This document shows positions 1 through 9,522 of a stretch of 64,000 bases of DNA, piece by piece. Position 1 is the stretch's first letter. The number at the start of each line of letters is the position of its first letter. The DNA is from Arthrobacter pascens (GTDB lineage Bacteria; Actinomycetota; Actinomycetes; Actinomycetales; Micrococcaceae): positions 2,108,001-2,172,000 of the forward strand of contig NZ_JAUSXF010000001.1 in NCBI RefSeq assembly GCF_030816475.1, in the 5' to 3' direction. Both the position numbers and the translations under genes were made by a program. A model generated the notes under the pieces. That model had not been told where the DNA came from, searched no databases, and saw nothing but the letters and a program-made list of their open reading frames with translations.

Positions 1-1423
1 CCAGCGGCAGATCACGGACGAAACCCGCCGCCTGGGCAGTCCCCAGTGCCTCCCAGAGCTCAGGATCCGTTGCCGCCGGCGCCGCGATCCGCAGATTGTC
101 AGCGATGCTCCCGGTGAAAAGGTGGGACCGCTGTGGAACCACGGCCATGTTCCCCCGCAAGGAGTCCAACGAGACGGAACGGACGTCCGCCCCGCCCACC
201 GTGATCAGGCCGGCGGTTGAATCCAGGAAGCGCGGCACGAGGTTGAGCAGGGTCGATTTTCCGCTGCCCGTCGAGCCGACGATCGCGGTGGTGATGCCCG
301 GCATGGCGGTGAAGCTGATGTCCTCCAGCACCGGGGCTTCAGCACCGGGGTAGGAGAAGCTCACACCCCGGAACACCACACCTCCGCCGTCGAAAACCGG
401 CCCCGCGTATCTGGAGGGTCGGTCATCGTGAGTATCTGTCGGGGTGCCGTGCAGATCCTGTCCATCCCTTATCGAGGGCACAGTGTCCAGTACGGCCCCG
501 ATCCGTTCTGCGCAGACGGCGGCCCGGGGTGCTGTCATGAGCACGTACATGGCCATCATGATGGCCAGCAGGATCTGCAGGATGTAGGCGACAAAGGCTG
601 TCAGGGCACCGATCTGCATCTCCCCGGCATGGACCCGGTGCCCTCCAAACCAGACAACTGCAACTGAAGAGAGATTCACCACGATCATGATCGAGGGCAG
701 CATGGCCGCCACCACCAAGGCGGACTGCAGATTGTTCCCGGTCAGGCCTGTGTTCATCCTGGCAAAGCGGAGCGTCTCATGCCGTTGCCTGACAAAGGCA
801 CGGATCACGTTGGCCCCGATGATCTGTTCGCGCAGGATTCCCCCTGTCCGGTCAAGCAGCTCCTGCCCTTCCCGGTACAAGGGCACCAGGCGCCGGACGA
901 TGAGGTACATGATGACGAACAGGACGGGCATGATGATGATCACTACGGACGAAAGCACGACGTCCTGGTCCAATGCCAGCACCACTCCACCGACTCCCAT
1001 GACGGGTGCGGCCACCAACATAGTGAACACGAGGACGGCGAAGGACTGGATCTGCTGGGTGTCATTGGTGGCGCGCGTGACCAGGCTTTGCGTGCCGAAT
1101 TCCGCCACCTCCTGGGAGGACAGCGACTGGATCCTGGCAAAGAGCTCTCCCCGGAGCTGACGGCCCAGTTGCATCGCCACCACTGCACCGAGGTACCCGG
1201 CCGCGATGGCCGCTGCCGCCTGGAGGGCGGCAATGACTGCCATCACAGTGCCGAGCCGGAGGATCAAGGGGGTGTTGCCGGCCACGATGCCGTCGTCGAT
1301 GATGGCCGCGTTGATCGTGGGCAGCAAAAGGTTTCCCGCCGTCTGGACCAGCTGAAGGAGGACAATGGCCGCCACGGGTGCCTTGTAGCCGGCAAGCAGC
1401 CGGATCATCAAGCCAAAAAGCAC
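1..1423 (-). CDS. ABC exporter half-transporter, membrane domain fused to ATPase (partial)
   Basis: Half-transporter of the type I ABC exporter class, expected to work as a dimer in the membrane and export an unknown substrate using ATP. The reverse strand reads without a stop from about 1423 to position 1, so the 3' end lies outside the window. The first 330 or so residues hold hydrophobic membrane segments. The nucleotide-binding domain follows, with Walker A GSTGSGKST near residue 381 and a Q-loop in VVPQRSHLFTGS. The signature motif, Walker B and H-loop are beyond the edge. An AGGAGG precedes GTG 1423 by only 4 nt; ATG 1408 is the alternative start. Such halves are often encoded in pairs, so a partner may lie to the left. 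The class is secure, the substrate is not known. Confidence 0.9.
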   Translation of the reverse strand, partial: MLFGLMIRLLAGYKAPVAAIVLLQLVQTAGNLLLPTINAAIIDDGIVAGNTPLILRLGTVMAVIAALQAAAAIAAGYLGAVVAMQLGRQLRGELFARIQSLSSQEVAEFGTQSLVTRATNDTQQIQSFAVLVFTMLVAAPVMGVGGVVLALDQDVVLSSVVIIIMPVLFVIMYLIVRRLVPLYREGQELLDRTGGILREQIIGANVIRAFVRQRHETLRFARMNTGLTGNNLQSALVVAAMLPSIMIVVNLSSVAVVWFGGHRVHAGEMQIGALTAFVAYILQILLAIMMAMYVLMTAPRAAVCAERIGAVLDTVPSIRDGQDLHGTPTDTHDDRPSRYAGPVFDGGGVVFRGVSFSYPGAEAPVLEDISFTAMPGITTAIVGSTGSGKSTLLNLVPRFLDSTAGLITVGGADVRSVSLDSLRGNMAVVPQRSHLFTGSIADNLRIAAPAATDPELWEALGTAQAAGFVRDLPL

Positions 1424-1588
1424 CACACCTCCTGGAAAGAGTTCGGGAGGCCCGCCGCGGCCGGTCTTAGCGCCTCCCCGATGGCCGCTCCGTCATTGTA
1501 AGCCACATCACTTTCCGTTTCCGGTCACGCGGCTTTACCACGCCGTAAACCCCTCCCCCGGGCTCCAAATGTGGGCTGGAATCCTGCG

Positions 1589-2377
1589 TCAGGTTTTCTT
1601 GCGCGCCACAGCGAAGATCCTGCGGAACGGAAACACCGTCCCGTGCCTGCTCCTCGGATAGGCCGTTCTCAGGGCCGCTGCGTACTCCGTCTGGAAGGCC
1701 ACCGCGTCCTCCTCGGTAAGAGCGGCAAGTACCGGCCGCATTGCTGTTCCGCGCACCCACTCCAGCACCGGATCCGGTCCTGTCAGGATCTGCTGATAGG
1801 TGGTCTCCCATGACTCGGCCAGGCATCCGGAGTCCAGCATGATGGTGAGGTATTCCGCCGGCTCACTCACAGAATCCCCGCCACGCAGGACTCCGTTCAG
1901 CGTGCCTGTCCAGCGTGGCGAGTCAGCCAGTTCCCGCATCAGGACATGGGATGGTGAATTGAAGTTTCCGGGTACCTGGAGGGCGAACCAGGCTCCGGGC
2001 TTCAGGGCCTCCAGCCAGCGTGCCAGCAGATCCTGGTGCCCGGGCACCCACTGGAGCGCAGCGTTGCTGACCACCACGTCGGTGTCTGCGGAAGGCATCC
2101 AGCCGGCGATGTCGGCGAGCTCAAAAGCCAGGTGGGATTCGCCCCGGGAATCGGCTGCCTTGGCGAGCATTTCCGGTGACGAATCAATGCCAAGCACGCC
2201 AGCGTGCGGCCAGCGCCGGGCGAGGGTTGCCGTCAGGTTGCCCGGGCCGCATCCGAGGTCCACCACGTGGTGCGGCTTCTCGGCGTGGATGCGTCCGGTC
2301 AGGTCAAAAAACGGCCGGTCCCGGTAGTCGCCGAACTGGATGTACTTCGAAGGGTCCCACTTCACATCTGTCTCCAC
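1589..2377 (-). CDS. tam: trans-aconitate 2-methyltransferase
   Basis: SAM-dependent class I methyltransferase of 262 aa, the usual size for Tam, which methylates trans-aconitate, a damaging by-product of the citric acid cycle. The N-terminus WDPSKYIQFGDYRDRPFFDL is typical of the Tam family, followed by the SAM-binding glycine motif VVDLGCGPGN at residues 38-47 and the second acidic motif around GIDSS. A further family block is VVSNAALQWVPGH. The start is GTG at 2377 (V-E-T-D reading), with the N-terminal family motif a few residues in. It is cytosolic and stands alone, 165 bp upstream of the ABC exporter on the same strand and divergent from the helicase. Substrate assignment rests on family resemblance; a related small-acid methyltransferase is the main alternative. 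Confidence 0.85.
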   Translation of the reverse strand: METDVKWDPSKYIQFGDYRDRPFFDLTGRIHAEKPHHVVDLGCGPGNLTATLARRWPHAGVLGIDSSPEMLAKAADSRGESHLAFELADIAGWMPSADTDVVVSNAALQWVPGHQDLLARWLEALKPGAWFALQVPGNFNSPSHVLMRELADSPRWTGTLNGVLRGGDSVSEPAEYLTIMLDSGCLAESWETTYQQILTGPDPVLEWVRGTAMRPVLAALTEEDAVAFQTEYAAALRTAYPRSRHGTVFPFRRIFAVARKKT

Positions 2378-2462
2378 GGTCTGGTGATGGCTCCGGTACG
2401 CCGAAGCCTAACCCGGTCCCGGACCGTTCCCGCGCACCGGCTGGGCACTAAGCTGGAAAACA

Positions 2463-5009
2463 ATGAAACTCGTTGACCAGCTGCCTGCCATGTCCGCCCC
2501 CGATCTTTCCGGCGCAGGCACTGACCCCGACGCGCTGTACACCCAGTTCCTCGAGTGGACTGAAAGCAGGGGCCTGGCGCTGTACGCCGCCCAGGACGAA
2601 GCCATCATGGAGCTCGCCAGCGGCGCCAACGTCATCCTGGCCACGCCGACGGGGTCCGGAAAGTCGCTGGTCGCCGTCGCCGCGCACTTCCAGGCCATGG
2701 CGCGGGGGCAGCGCAGCTATTACACGGCCCCCATCAAGGCTTTGGTTTCAGAGAAATTCTTCGCACTTTGCGATATCTTCGGCGCGGGGAACGTCGGGAT
2801 GATCACCGGCGATTCCGGTGTGAACCAGGACGCTCCCATCATCTGCTGCACGGCCGAGATCCTGGCGAATATCGCCCTCCGCGAAGGCGCCGCCGCGGAC
2901 CTCGGCGCGGTCATCATGGATGAATTCCATTTCTACTCCGATCCCCAGCGTGGCTGGGCCTGGCAGGTGCCGCTGCTGGAACTGCCGCAGGCCCAGTTCC
3001 TCCTGATGTCCGCCACGCTGGGCGACGTGAGCCGGTTTGAAAACGGGATCACTGAGCTCACGGGCCGTCCCACTACCACCGTGAGCTCGGCCGAGAGGCC
3101 CATTCCGTTGCATTACTACTACCACCAGACGCCGGTCCACGAAACGTTGGAGGAACTGCTCTCCACCCGGCAGGTCCCCGTCTACGTCGTGCATTTCAGC
3201 CAGGTCGAGGCGATCGACCGCGCGCAGACCCTGATGAGCATCAATGTTTGCACCCGCGAGGAAAAGGATAAGATCGCCGAGCTCATCGCCAACTTCCGTT
3301 TTGCCGCGGGCTTCGGCAAGACCCTCAACAGGCTGGTCCGGCACGGCATCGGGGTCCACCACGCGGGCATGCTGCCGAAGTACAGGCGGCTGGTGGAGCA
3401 GCTCGCCCAGGCCGGCCTGCTCAAGGTAATCTGCGGGACGGACACCCTTGGCGTGGGGATTAATGTGCCCATCCGAACCGTACTGCTTACGGCCCTTAGC
3501 AAGTACGACGGCGTCCGCACCCGGCTGCTTAACTCCCGGGAGTTCCACCAGATTGCCGGCAGGGCGGGCCGTGCAGGCTACGACACGGCGGGCACCGTGG
3601 TGGTCCAGGCTCCGGAGCACGTGACCGAGAACGTCAAGGCCATGGCGAAGGCTACCGCGAAGTTCGGGGACGACCAGAAGAAGCTCCGCCAGGTAGTCAA
3701 GAAGAAGCCGCCGGAAGGGTTCGTCTCCTGGGGCGAGCCCACGTTCAAGCGGCTGGTGGAATCTGTGCCGGATCCCCTGAATTCCAGTTTTGCTGTGACG
3801 CATTCCATGCTGATGAACCTGATGGAACGCCCCGGTGACCCTTTCGCCGCGGCACGCCGCCTGCTCACGGAGAACCACGAGAGCAGATCGTCCCAGCTGC
3901 AGCTGATGAAAAAGGCCCTGGGGATCTACCGCGAACTGCTGGCAGCCGAAGTGGTGGAACGGATCCCTGCAGACCAGCAGGGACCGGACGGCCGGACGGT
4001 GCGGCTGACCGTCCACCTGCAGCCGAATTTCGCGCTCAACCAACCGCTCTCCCCCTTCGCGCTGGCGGCGCTGGAACTGCTGGACCCGGAGTCGGCGTCG
4101 TACGCCCTGGATGTGGTGTCAGTCATCGAGTCAACGCTCGAGAAGCCCCGGCAGATCCTCTCCGCGCAACAGAAAAAGGCACGCGGCGAAGCCATTGCCG
4201 CCATGAAGGCCGACGGCATCGAGTATGACCAGCGCATGGCCATGCTTGAGGAAGTCACGTATCCGCAACCGCTGGCGGAGATCCTGGGCGAGGCCTTCGA
4301 GGTGTACCGCAAGGCGGCGCCGTGGGTGGGCGACTTCGAGCTGGCCCCGAAGTCGGTGGTCCGCGACATGTACGAACGTGCGATGAACTTCGGCGAATTC
4401 GTCCAGTTCTATGGACTGGCCCGCTCCGAGGGGATCGTGCTCCGGTACCTCGCGGACTGCTTCAAGGCGCTTCGGCAAACCGTGCCGCAGGACCTGCTCC
4501 GGGAGGACCTTGAGGACCTCATCGCCTGGCTCGGTGAACTGGTGCGGCAGGTCGACTCCAGCCTGTTGGACGAATGGGAGGAGCTGACCTCCGGCGCAGC
4601 GCCGACGCCGCATGACGCGCCGCCGCCGCCCCCGCCGTCGCTGACCTCCAACATCCGCGCCTTCCGGGTCATGGTCCGCAACGAAATGTTCCGCCGCGTG
4701 GAACTGTTCGCCGATGAGGACGCAACAGCGTTGGAAGAGCTCGACGGCGGTGCCGGCTGGGATGCCGACCGCTGGGAGGACGTGCTGGACGACTACTTCG
4801 ACGAACACCAGGACATCGGCACCGGACCGGATGCCCGCGGCCCGGGACTGCTGATCATCACCGAAGAGCCCGCTGTGTGGAAGGTGCGGCAGATCTTTGA
4901 CGATCCCGCCGGCAACCACGACTGGGGAATCTCGGCCGAAGTTGACCTGGCCGCGTCCGACGAAACGGGCACTGCCGTCGTCCGGGTGACCGACGTCAAC
5001 AGGCTGTAG
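2463..5009 (+). CDS. DEAD/DEAH-box helicase with DUF3516-type C-terminus
   Basis: Superfamily 2 helicase of 848 aa, probably acting on RNA. Walker A ATPTGSGKSL is at residues 60-69, motif II is DEFH at 153-156, motif III is SATL, and motif VI is QIAGRAGRAG in the second RecA domain. The long C-terminal part has no recognisable enzyme motif and matches the arrangement of actinobacterial helicases carrying DUF3516. A proline-rich linker (APPPPPPPSL) sits near residue 720. Start ATG 2463 follows a GGAAAA. The stop is 16 bp before the GNAT gene, so the two may be cotranscribed. The cellular role is not known; family relatives of the Ski2 type act in RNA decay or processing. Confidence 0.88.
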   Translation: MKLVDQLPAMSAPDLSGAGTDPDALYTQFLEWTESRGLALYAAQDEAIMELASGANVILATPTGSGKSLVAVAAHFQAMARGQRSYYTAPIKALVSEKFFALCDIFGAGNVGMITGDSGVNQDAPIICCTAEILANIALREGAAADLGAVIMDEFHFYSDPQRGWAWQVPLLELPQAQFLLMSATLGDVSRFENGITELTGRPTTTVSSAERPIPLHYYYHQTPVHETLEELLSTRQVPVYVVHFSQVEAIDRAQTLMSINVCTREEKDKIAELIANFRFAAGFGKTLNRLVRHGIGVHHAGMLPKYRRLVEQLAQAGLLKVICGTDTLGVGINVPIRTVLLTALSKYDGVRTRLLNSREFHQIAGRAGRAGYDTAGTVVVQAPEHVTENVKAMAKATAKFGDDQKKLRQVVKKKPPEGFVSWGEPTFKRLVESVPDPLNSSFAVTHSMLMNLMERPGDPFAAARRLLTENHESRSSQLQLMKKALGIYRELLAAEVVERIPADQQGPDGRTVRLTVHLQPNFALNQPLSPFALAALELLDPESASYALDVVSVIESTLEKPRQILSAQQKKARGEAIAAMKADGIEYDQRMAMLEEVTYPQPLAEILGEAFEVYRKAAPWVGDFELAPKSVVRDMYERAMNFGEFVQFYGLARSEGIVLRYLADCFKALRQTVPQDLLREDLEDLIAWLGELVRQVDSSLLDEWEELTSGAAPTPHDAPPPPPPSLTSNIRAFRVMVRNEMFRRVELFADEDATALEELDGGAGWDADRWEDVLDDYFDEHQDIGTGPDARGPGLLIITEEPAVWKVRQIFDDPAGNHDWGISAEVDLAASDETGTAVVRVTDVNRL

Positions 5010-5025
5010 CCGCTTGTAAACTCGG

Positions 5026-5529
5026 ATGATGAGTGTAATCCGCCCTGCGACAGCGCAAGACGTCCCCGCGATCCTCCAGATGATCCGCGAACTCGCGGTC
5101 TATGAAAAGGAACCGGACGCCGTCCGCAACACCCCGGAAAGGCTTGCCGGGGCGCTGTTCGGCGATAACCCGCGGGTGTTTGCCACCATGGCGGAAAATG
5201 CTGCCGGGGTTGTGCAGGGCTTTGCGCTCTGGTTCCTGAACTATTCCACCTGGGAAGGCACCCACGGCATCTACCTGGAGGACCTTTACGTCACCCCGGA
5301 CGCCCGCGGGGAAGGCCACGGCAAGGCACTCCTGCAGCACCTGGCCGCCGCCGCCGTCGAGAACGGTTATGCCCGGGTGGAATGGAGTGTGCTGGACTGG
5401 AACGAACCCTCCATTAATTTTTACCGGAATCTTGGCGCATCGCCGATGGACGGCTGGACCACATTCCGGCTGACCGGCTCCGCGCTGGAAGACTTTGGCA
5501 GCAACGCCCGAGCGGCCCTCCATGGCTGA
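5026..5529 (+). CDS. GNAT N-acetyltransferase, diamine acetyltransferase-like
   Basis: Acetyltransferase of 167 aa with one complete GNAT domain. The block YSTWEGTHGIYLEDLYV followed by the acetyl-CoA loop ARGEGHGKALL resembles eukaryotic-type spermidine/spermine acetyltransferases, as does the LDWNEPSINFYRNLGA segment near the C-terminus. It would transfer acetyl from acetyl-CoA to a small amine, perhaps a polyamine or thialysine. ATG occurs twice at 5026 and 5029; either may be used. It lies 16 bp after the helicase and overlaps the following hydrolase, so these three may form an operon. The family is clear, the amine substrate is inferred. Confidence 0.85.
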   Translation: MMSVIRPATAQDVPAILQMIRELAVYEKEPDAVRNTPERLAGALFGDNPRVFATMAENAAGVVQGFALWFLNYSTWEGTHGIYLEDLYVTPDARGEGHGKALLQHLAAAAVENGYARVEWSVLDWNEPSINFYRNLGASPMDGWTTFRLTGSALEDFGSNARAALHG

Positions 5530-6916
5530 GTCATCAGCACCCGCCGCCCTGGCACGCCTGGCCCCCGGACGTACAGTCTCCGAACATACTGTCAAAGCCC
5601 GCCACGAATTCCGCGGGATGCGCACGGCAGAGCACTACTTCACGGTTCCGCTGGACCACTTCGGGCAGGGAGCAGGCGGCCGCCGTGGCGCCGCGGGCCG
5701 GGAAGATGACACCATCACCGTCTTTGCCCGGGAATACGTGTCCGCCTCCCACACCCCCGCCGAGGCAGAGGGCCTTCCCTGGCTGCTGTTTCTCCAGGGC
5801 GGCCCGGGCGGCCGCGGCAACAGGCTTGCTTCACTGGGCGGCTGGAGCAAGGCTGCGGCCAAGGACTTCCGGATCCTGATGCTTGACCAGCGCGGAACCG
5901 GCCTCTCCTCCCCGATCGACCGGAACACACTGCCGATGCACGGCACACCCGAGGAGCAGGCCGCGTATCTGGAGCTCTTCAGAGCGGATTCGATTGTTGC
6001 CGATGCGGAAGCCATCCGGCAGGCATTGGGATCGGGACCCTGGAGCATCTACGGGCAGAGCTATGGCGGCTTCTGCGCGCTCAGCTACCTGTCTTTTGCG
6101 CCGGAAGGGCTCAAGGAGGCCCTCATCACCGGCGGGCTTGCGCCGCTATCCCGCCAGGCCGAGGACGTGTACCGGGCAACGTTCAGGCGAGTGGCGGCCC
6201 GGAATGCACAATACTTCAGCTGGTATCCGGAGGACCGCGGGACGGTGGACCGGGTCGCCAGCCACCTGCGGCGGACTCCGGAGTTCCTGCCCGACGGCGC
6301 CCTGCTCACCGTGGAACGCTTCCAGATGGTGGGTGCGTTCCTTGGCGGAAACACCAGGGTGGATGGCCTCCACTATCTCCTGGAAGACGCCTTCACGGAC
6401 ACGACGGGCGGCTGCAGGCTCTCCGATGCGTTCCTGGACCAGGTCCAGGGAATCGTGTCCCGCCAGGGGAATCCCCTTTATGCCCTGCTGCATGAATCCA
6501 TCTACGGCCAGGGCAAGGCCACTGACTGGGCTGCCTGGCGCGTGCTGCAGGAGTATCCGGAGTTCCGTCCCGATGCCGAACCGCTGCTGCTGACCGGTGA
6601 GATGGTGTATCCGTGGTACTTCCAACAGGATCCTGCCCTCCGGCCGCTGCAGGAGGTGGCGGCGCTGGTAGCCGCGAAGCCTGACTGGAAGCCGCTGTAC
6701 GATCCTCGGCGCCTCGCTGCCAACACCGTGCCCGTGGCGGCGGCCGTCTATACGGATGACATTTATGTTGACCGCAGCCTTTCGCTGGAGACAGCTGCGG
6801 CGGTCCGCGGACTGCAGGTCTGGGAAACTGGTGACTTCCACCATGACGGCATTGCCGACGACGGCGAGGCGATCTTCGGCCGGCTGCTCGGAATGGTGCG
6901 CTCAGCCCGCGGCTGA
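5522..6916 (+). CDS. alpha/beta hydrolase, proline iminopeptidase-like (S33)
   Basis: Serine hydrolase of 464 aa counted from ATG 5522, which overlaps the previous stop by 8 nt; an in-frame TTG at 5495 is possible. The oxyanion block is QGGPGG at about 92-97, followed by DQRGTGLSS, the family hallmark of prolyl aminopeptidases. The nucleophile elbow is GQSYGG with Ser near 180. The C-terminal His lies in TGDFHHDG. The size fits the longer actinobacterial S33 peptidases, which remove N-terminal residues from peptides. No signal peptide is visible, so it is cytosolic. The exact substrate is unknown. Confidence 0.87.
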   Translation: MAESSAPAALARLAPGRTVSEHTVKARHEFRGMRTAEHYFTVPLDHFGQGAGGRRGAAGREDDTITVFAREYVSASHTPAEAEGLPWLLFLQGGPGGRGNRLASLGGWSKAAAKDFRILMLDQRGTGLSSPIDRNTLPMHGTPEEQAAYLELFRADSIVADAEAIRQALGSGPWSIYGQSYGGFCALSYLSFAPEGLKEALITGGLAPLSRQAEDVYRATFRRVAARNAQYFSWYPEDRGTVDRVASHLRRTPEFLPDGALLTVERFQMVGAFLGGNTRVDGLHYLLEDAFTDTTGGCRLSDAFLDQVQGIVSRQGNPLYALLHESIYGQGKATDWAAWRVLQEYPEFRPDAEPLLLTGEMVYPWYFQQDPALRPLQEVAALVAAKPDWKPLYDPRRLAANTVPVAAAVYTDDIYVDRSLSLETAAAVRGLQVWETGDFHHDGIADDGEAIFGRLLGMVRSARG

Positions 6917-6930
6917 CGTCCCCTGGGGGC

Positions 6931-8265
6931 TTAGCCGCTCGGCGCTGCCGGACGCACCTTATAGGCCCAGGCGATAGCCGCCACGAGTGCAGCGATGGCC
7001 ATTGCGAACATGTTCAGTCCCTGGTAGCCGATCCAGCTCATGACCAGGCCCGAGGTGCCGGCGCCCACAGCGCCGGCCGCACTCATGAGCGTGTCCGAGA
7101 CGCCCTGGACCAGCACGCGGTGGTCCGGAAGGACACTCTCCGCCAGCAGCGTGGAACCCGAAATGGTGGCGGCGGACCAGCCGAGGCCCAGCAGCACCAG
7201 GCCCGTGGTGACCAGCGGGGGCTGTCCAGCGCCGAATCCGGCACAGCATGCCGCCAGCAGGATGAGCACGTGCCCCAGAATCAGGGTGGGGATTCTTCCT
7301 GCCCTGTCCGTAAGCCAGCCCATCACCGGGGACAGCGCATACATCCCGGCAATGTGCAGTGAAATCGTGAATCCGATCAGCACAAAAACGTCGGTACTGG
7401 CCGTATGGACGTGGCCGGCCCCGCCTCCAGCCAGGGGGCCTTCGCTCAGCAACTGCAGGTGCAGCGGGGTCATGGACATGACAGCAGCCATACAGGCGTG
7501 CGCCGTGACGATCGCCAGCAGTGCCAGGCCTGCACCGGGCGATGAGCGGACGGCTGCCAGGCCCCGGCGGAGGGATCCCCGGCGGACGCCCGGACCTGAA
7601 GGCGCATCACCGTTCCCGACGCCGGCCTGCCTGAGGGCGAGGGCGTGGAGCAGCGGATCCGGGCGGAGGCCGACCAGCAACAGGAGGGCTGCCAGCGCGA
7701 GTCCGGCTACTGAGAAAACAAACGGGCCTGCGATGGCGGGTAGGCCCAGGGCCTCCCCCACTGCCGCCCCCGGCTTAATCAGGTTGGGGCCCGCCACGGC
7801 ACCGGCAGTTATTGCCCAGACCACGATGGCCAGCGACCGGCCCCGGTGCTCAGGTTCCGCGAGGTCAACGGCCGCGAACCGCGCCTGGAGGTTGGCGGCC
7901 GTGCCCAGGCCCAGGAGGGCGGCCCCGGCCAGGAGCACGGGAAACAACCCGGAAACTGTTGCCGCGATCACCAGGACTGCGCCCAGCATGCCTGACAGCA
8001 CCCCTGTTACCAGACCCACCCTGCGGCCCTGCCGTTCGGCGAGGCCGGCCAGCGGCATGGCGGCAACCGCCGTCGCCAGCGTCATGGTGGTGGTGACTGA
8101 GCCCGCCCAGGCGTTGGAGCCCGAGAGCTGGACCGCGAGCAGCGAGCCCACGGAAAGGCTGGCCCCGCTGCCGATTCCGCTGAGGAGTTGGGCCACGCTG
8201 AGGATGATGACAGTACGGCGCTGGACCCTCTGGGGGTCCAGCGCCGTCGTGGAGTTTAAGGTCAC
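6931..8265 (-). CDS. MFS transporter
   Basis: Major facilitator of 444 aa with about 12 hydrophobic segments. The loop after helix 2 reads GLAERQGRRVG, the usual MFS motif A region, and helix 1 carries a glycine-rich SGIGSGASL stretch. The arrangement resembles drug-efflux type MFS members, so export of a small molecule is likely but not shown. It is convergent with the S33 hydrolase (14 bp apart) and is followed closely on the same strand only by intergenic DNA. No dedicated regulator is adjacent. Start ATG is at 8265. Confidence 0.85.
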   Translation of the reverse strand: MTLNSTTALDPQRVQRRTVIILSVAQLLSGIGSGASLSVGSLLAVQLSGSNAWAGSVTTTMTLATAVAAMPLAGLAERQGRRVGLVTGVLSGMLGAVLVIAATVSGLFPVLLAGAALLGLGTAANLQARFAAVDLAEPEHRGRSLAIVVWAITAGAVAGPNLIKPGAAVGEALGLPAIAGPFVFSVAGLALAALLLLVGLRPDPLLHALALRQAGVGNGDAPSGPGVRRGSLRRGLAAVRSSPGAGLALLAIVTAHACMAAVMSMTPLHLQLLSEGPLAGGGAGHVHTASTDVFVLIGFTISLHIAGMYALSPVMGWLTDRAGRIPTLILGHVLILLAACCAGFGAGQPPLVTTGLVLLGLGWSAATISGSTLLAESVLPDHRVLVQGVSDTLMSAAGAVGAGTSGLVMSWIGYQGLNMFAMAIAALVAAIAWAYKVRPAAPSG

Positions 8266-8286
8266 GCTCCGAGCATAGCCAAAAGA

Positions 8287-9315
8287 CTAGTCGGCGTCGC
8301 TGAGGCTCTTCTTGGCGTCTTCCTCGAGCCGGGGATCAATCTTGGACGCCTCCGCCTTCGAGCTGGCAAGGCTGGCGATTACGGCGATGATGATGGTGCC
8401 GACGATCACGCCCAGGGACACGTAGGTGGGGATCTCCGGAGCCCACTCGATATGATGCCCGCCGTTGATGAAGGGGAGTTCGTTGACATGCATCGCATGC
8501 AGGACCAGCTTCACGCCGATGAATGCCAGGATGACGGACAGTGCGTGCTTGAGGTAGACCAGCCGGTTCATCAGTCCGCCCAGCAGGAAGTAGAGCTGGC
8601 GGAGGCCCATCAGCGCGAAGAGGTTGGCCGTGAAGACGATGAAGGCACTCTGGGTGAGCCCGAAGATGGCCGGGATCGAGTCAACGGCAAACAACAGGTC
8701 GGTCATGCCGATGGTGACAAAGACAATCAGCATCGGAGTGAAGACCTTCTTGCCGTCCGCCAGGGTCCGCAGCTTGCCGCCGTCGTATTTGTCCGACATC
8801 GGAATCACCTTGCGGAGCTTCTCAATGATCGGGTTTTCCCTGTCCTCTTCGTCTTCGCCCTCATCCTGTGCCTGCTTCCAGGCTGTCCAGAGCAGGAAGG
8901 CACCGAAGATGTAGAAGACCCAGCTGAACTGTTCGATGACTATGGCGCCCAGCATGATGAAGATGCCGCGCAGAATGAGTGCGATGATGATGCCCACCAT
9001 GAGCACTTCCTGCTGGTACTTACGCGGTACCGAGAAGCGGGCCATGATGATGATGAAGACGAAGAGGTTGTCGATGCTCAGGCTGTATTCGGTGACCCAG
9101 CCTGCGATGAACTGCCCGCCGTACTCCGGGCCCGCGAACAGGAACATGGCCCCGGCGAAGACCAGGGCCAGTGTCACGTAGAAGGCCACCCACAGGCCGG
9201 CCTCCTTCATGGACGGCTCGTGCGGACGGCGCAGCACCAGGAGGAGGTCAAGGGCGAGGATGATGCCGAGGACGACGAACGAGCCGACCTCGAACCACAG
9301 GGGAAGTTCGAGCAT
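8287..9315 (-). CDS. TerC/Alx family integral membrane protein
   Basis: Membrane protein of 342 aa with about eight hydrophobic segments. The conserved TerC acidic helices are visible: LALDLLLVLRRPHEP near the N-terminus, YSLSIDNLFVF, and LLFAVDSIPAIFGL. The family exports or senses metal ions; several members, including Alx and MntP-linked proteins, are tied to manganese efflux. ATG 9315 follows GAAAGG at a good distance and starts right at the family N-terminus; a longer reading from 9375 would run through the leader RNA. A probable yybP-ykoY riboswitch lies directly upstream, which supports a manganese-related role. The gene is convergent with no partner and appears monocistronic. Confidence 0.92.
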   Translation of the reverse strand: MLELPLWFEVGSFVVLGIILALDLLLVLRRPHEPSMKEAGLWVAFYVTLALVFAGAMFLFAGPEYGGQFIAGWVTEYSLSIDNLFVFIIIMARFSVPRKYQQEVLMVGIIIALILRGIFIMLGAIVIEQFSWVFYIFGAFLLWTAWKQAQDEGEDEEDRENPIIEKLRKVIPMSDKYDGGKLRTLADGKKVFTPMLIVFVTIGMTDLLFAVDSIPAIFGLTQSAFIVFTANLFALMGLRQLYFLLGGLMNRLVYLKHALSVILAFIGVKLVLHAMHVNELPFINGGHHIEWAPEIPTYVSLGVIVGTIIIAVIASLASSKAEASKIDPRLEEDAKKSLSDAD

Positions 9316-9344
9316 AGGAATGCCTTTCGCAGGGTACAGAGAAG

Positions 9345-9462
9345 CGGTGTAAGTCTCTCCGGCCAGCCTGTGCACTTGGTGCTGAAGCGGCGGCCCGCTA
9401 CGCCCGGCCAGGCAACCATGCCTGGCGTGTTGACGATCGTAGCGCTTGGGATACTCCCCTAC
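9345..9462 (-). ncRNA. candidate yybP-ykoY manganese riboswitch upstream of terC
   Basis: The leader of the terC gene contains AGGGGAGTA (9460-9452), then ATCGTCAACACG (around 9437-9426), a perfect hairpin CCAGGCA/TGCCTGG, a flanking stem GCTACG/CGTAGC, and finally CCGGAGAGACTT near 9362-9351. Order and wording match the conserved blocks I know for yybP-ykoY leaders, which bind Mn2+ and commonly control TerC-type genes. The leader ends about 30 nt before the start codon, so control of translation or termination is possible. Limits are approximate, since a covariance search was not possible. Confidence 0.68.
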
Positions 9463-9522
9463 GTGACGTTAACTGTACAACAGCAGCAGGGGTCCGCCCC
9501 ACCCTGCATTCTGCCAGCCCGG

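Noticed and set aside
2748..4043. 431-codon reverse frame within the helicase gene
   Set aside because: Antisense shadow of the helicase; the sense frame has all motifs.
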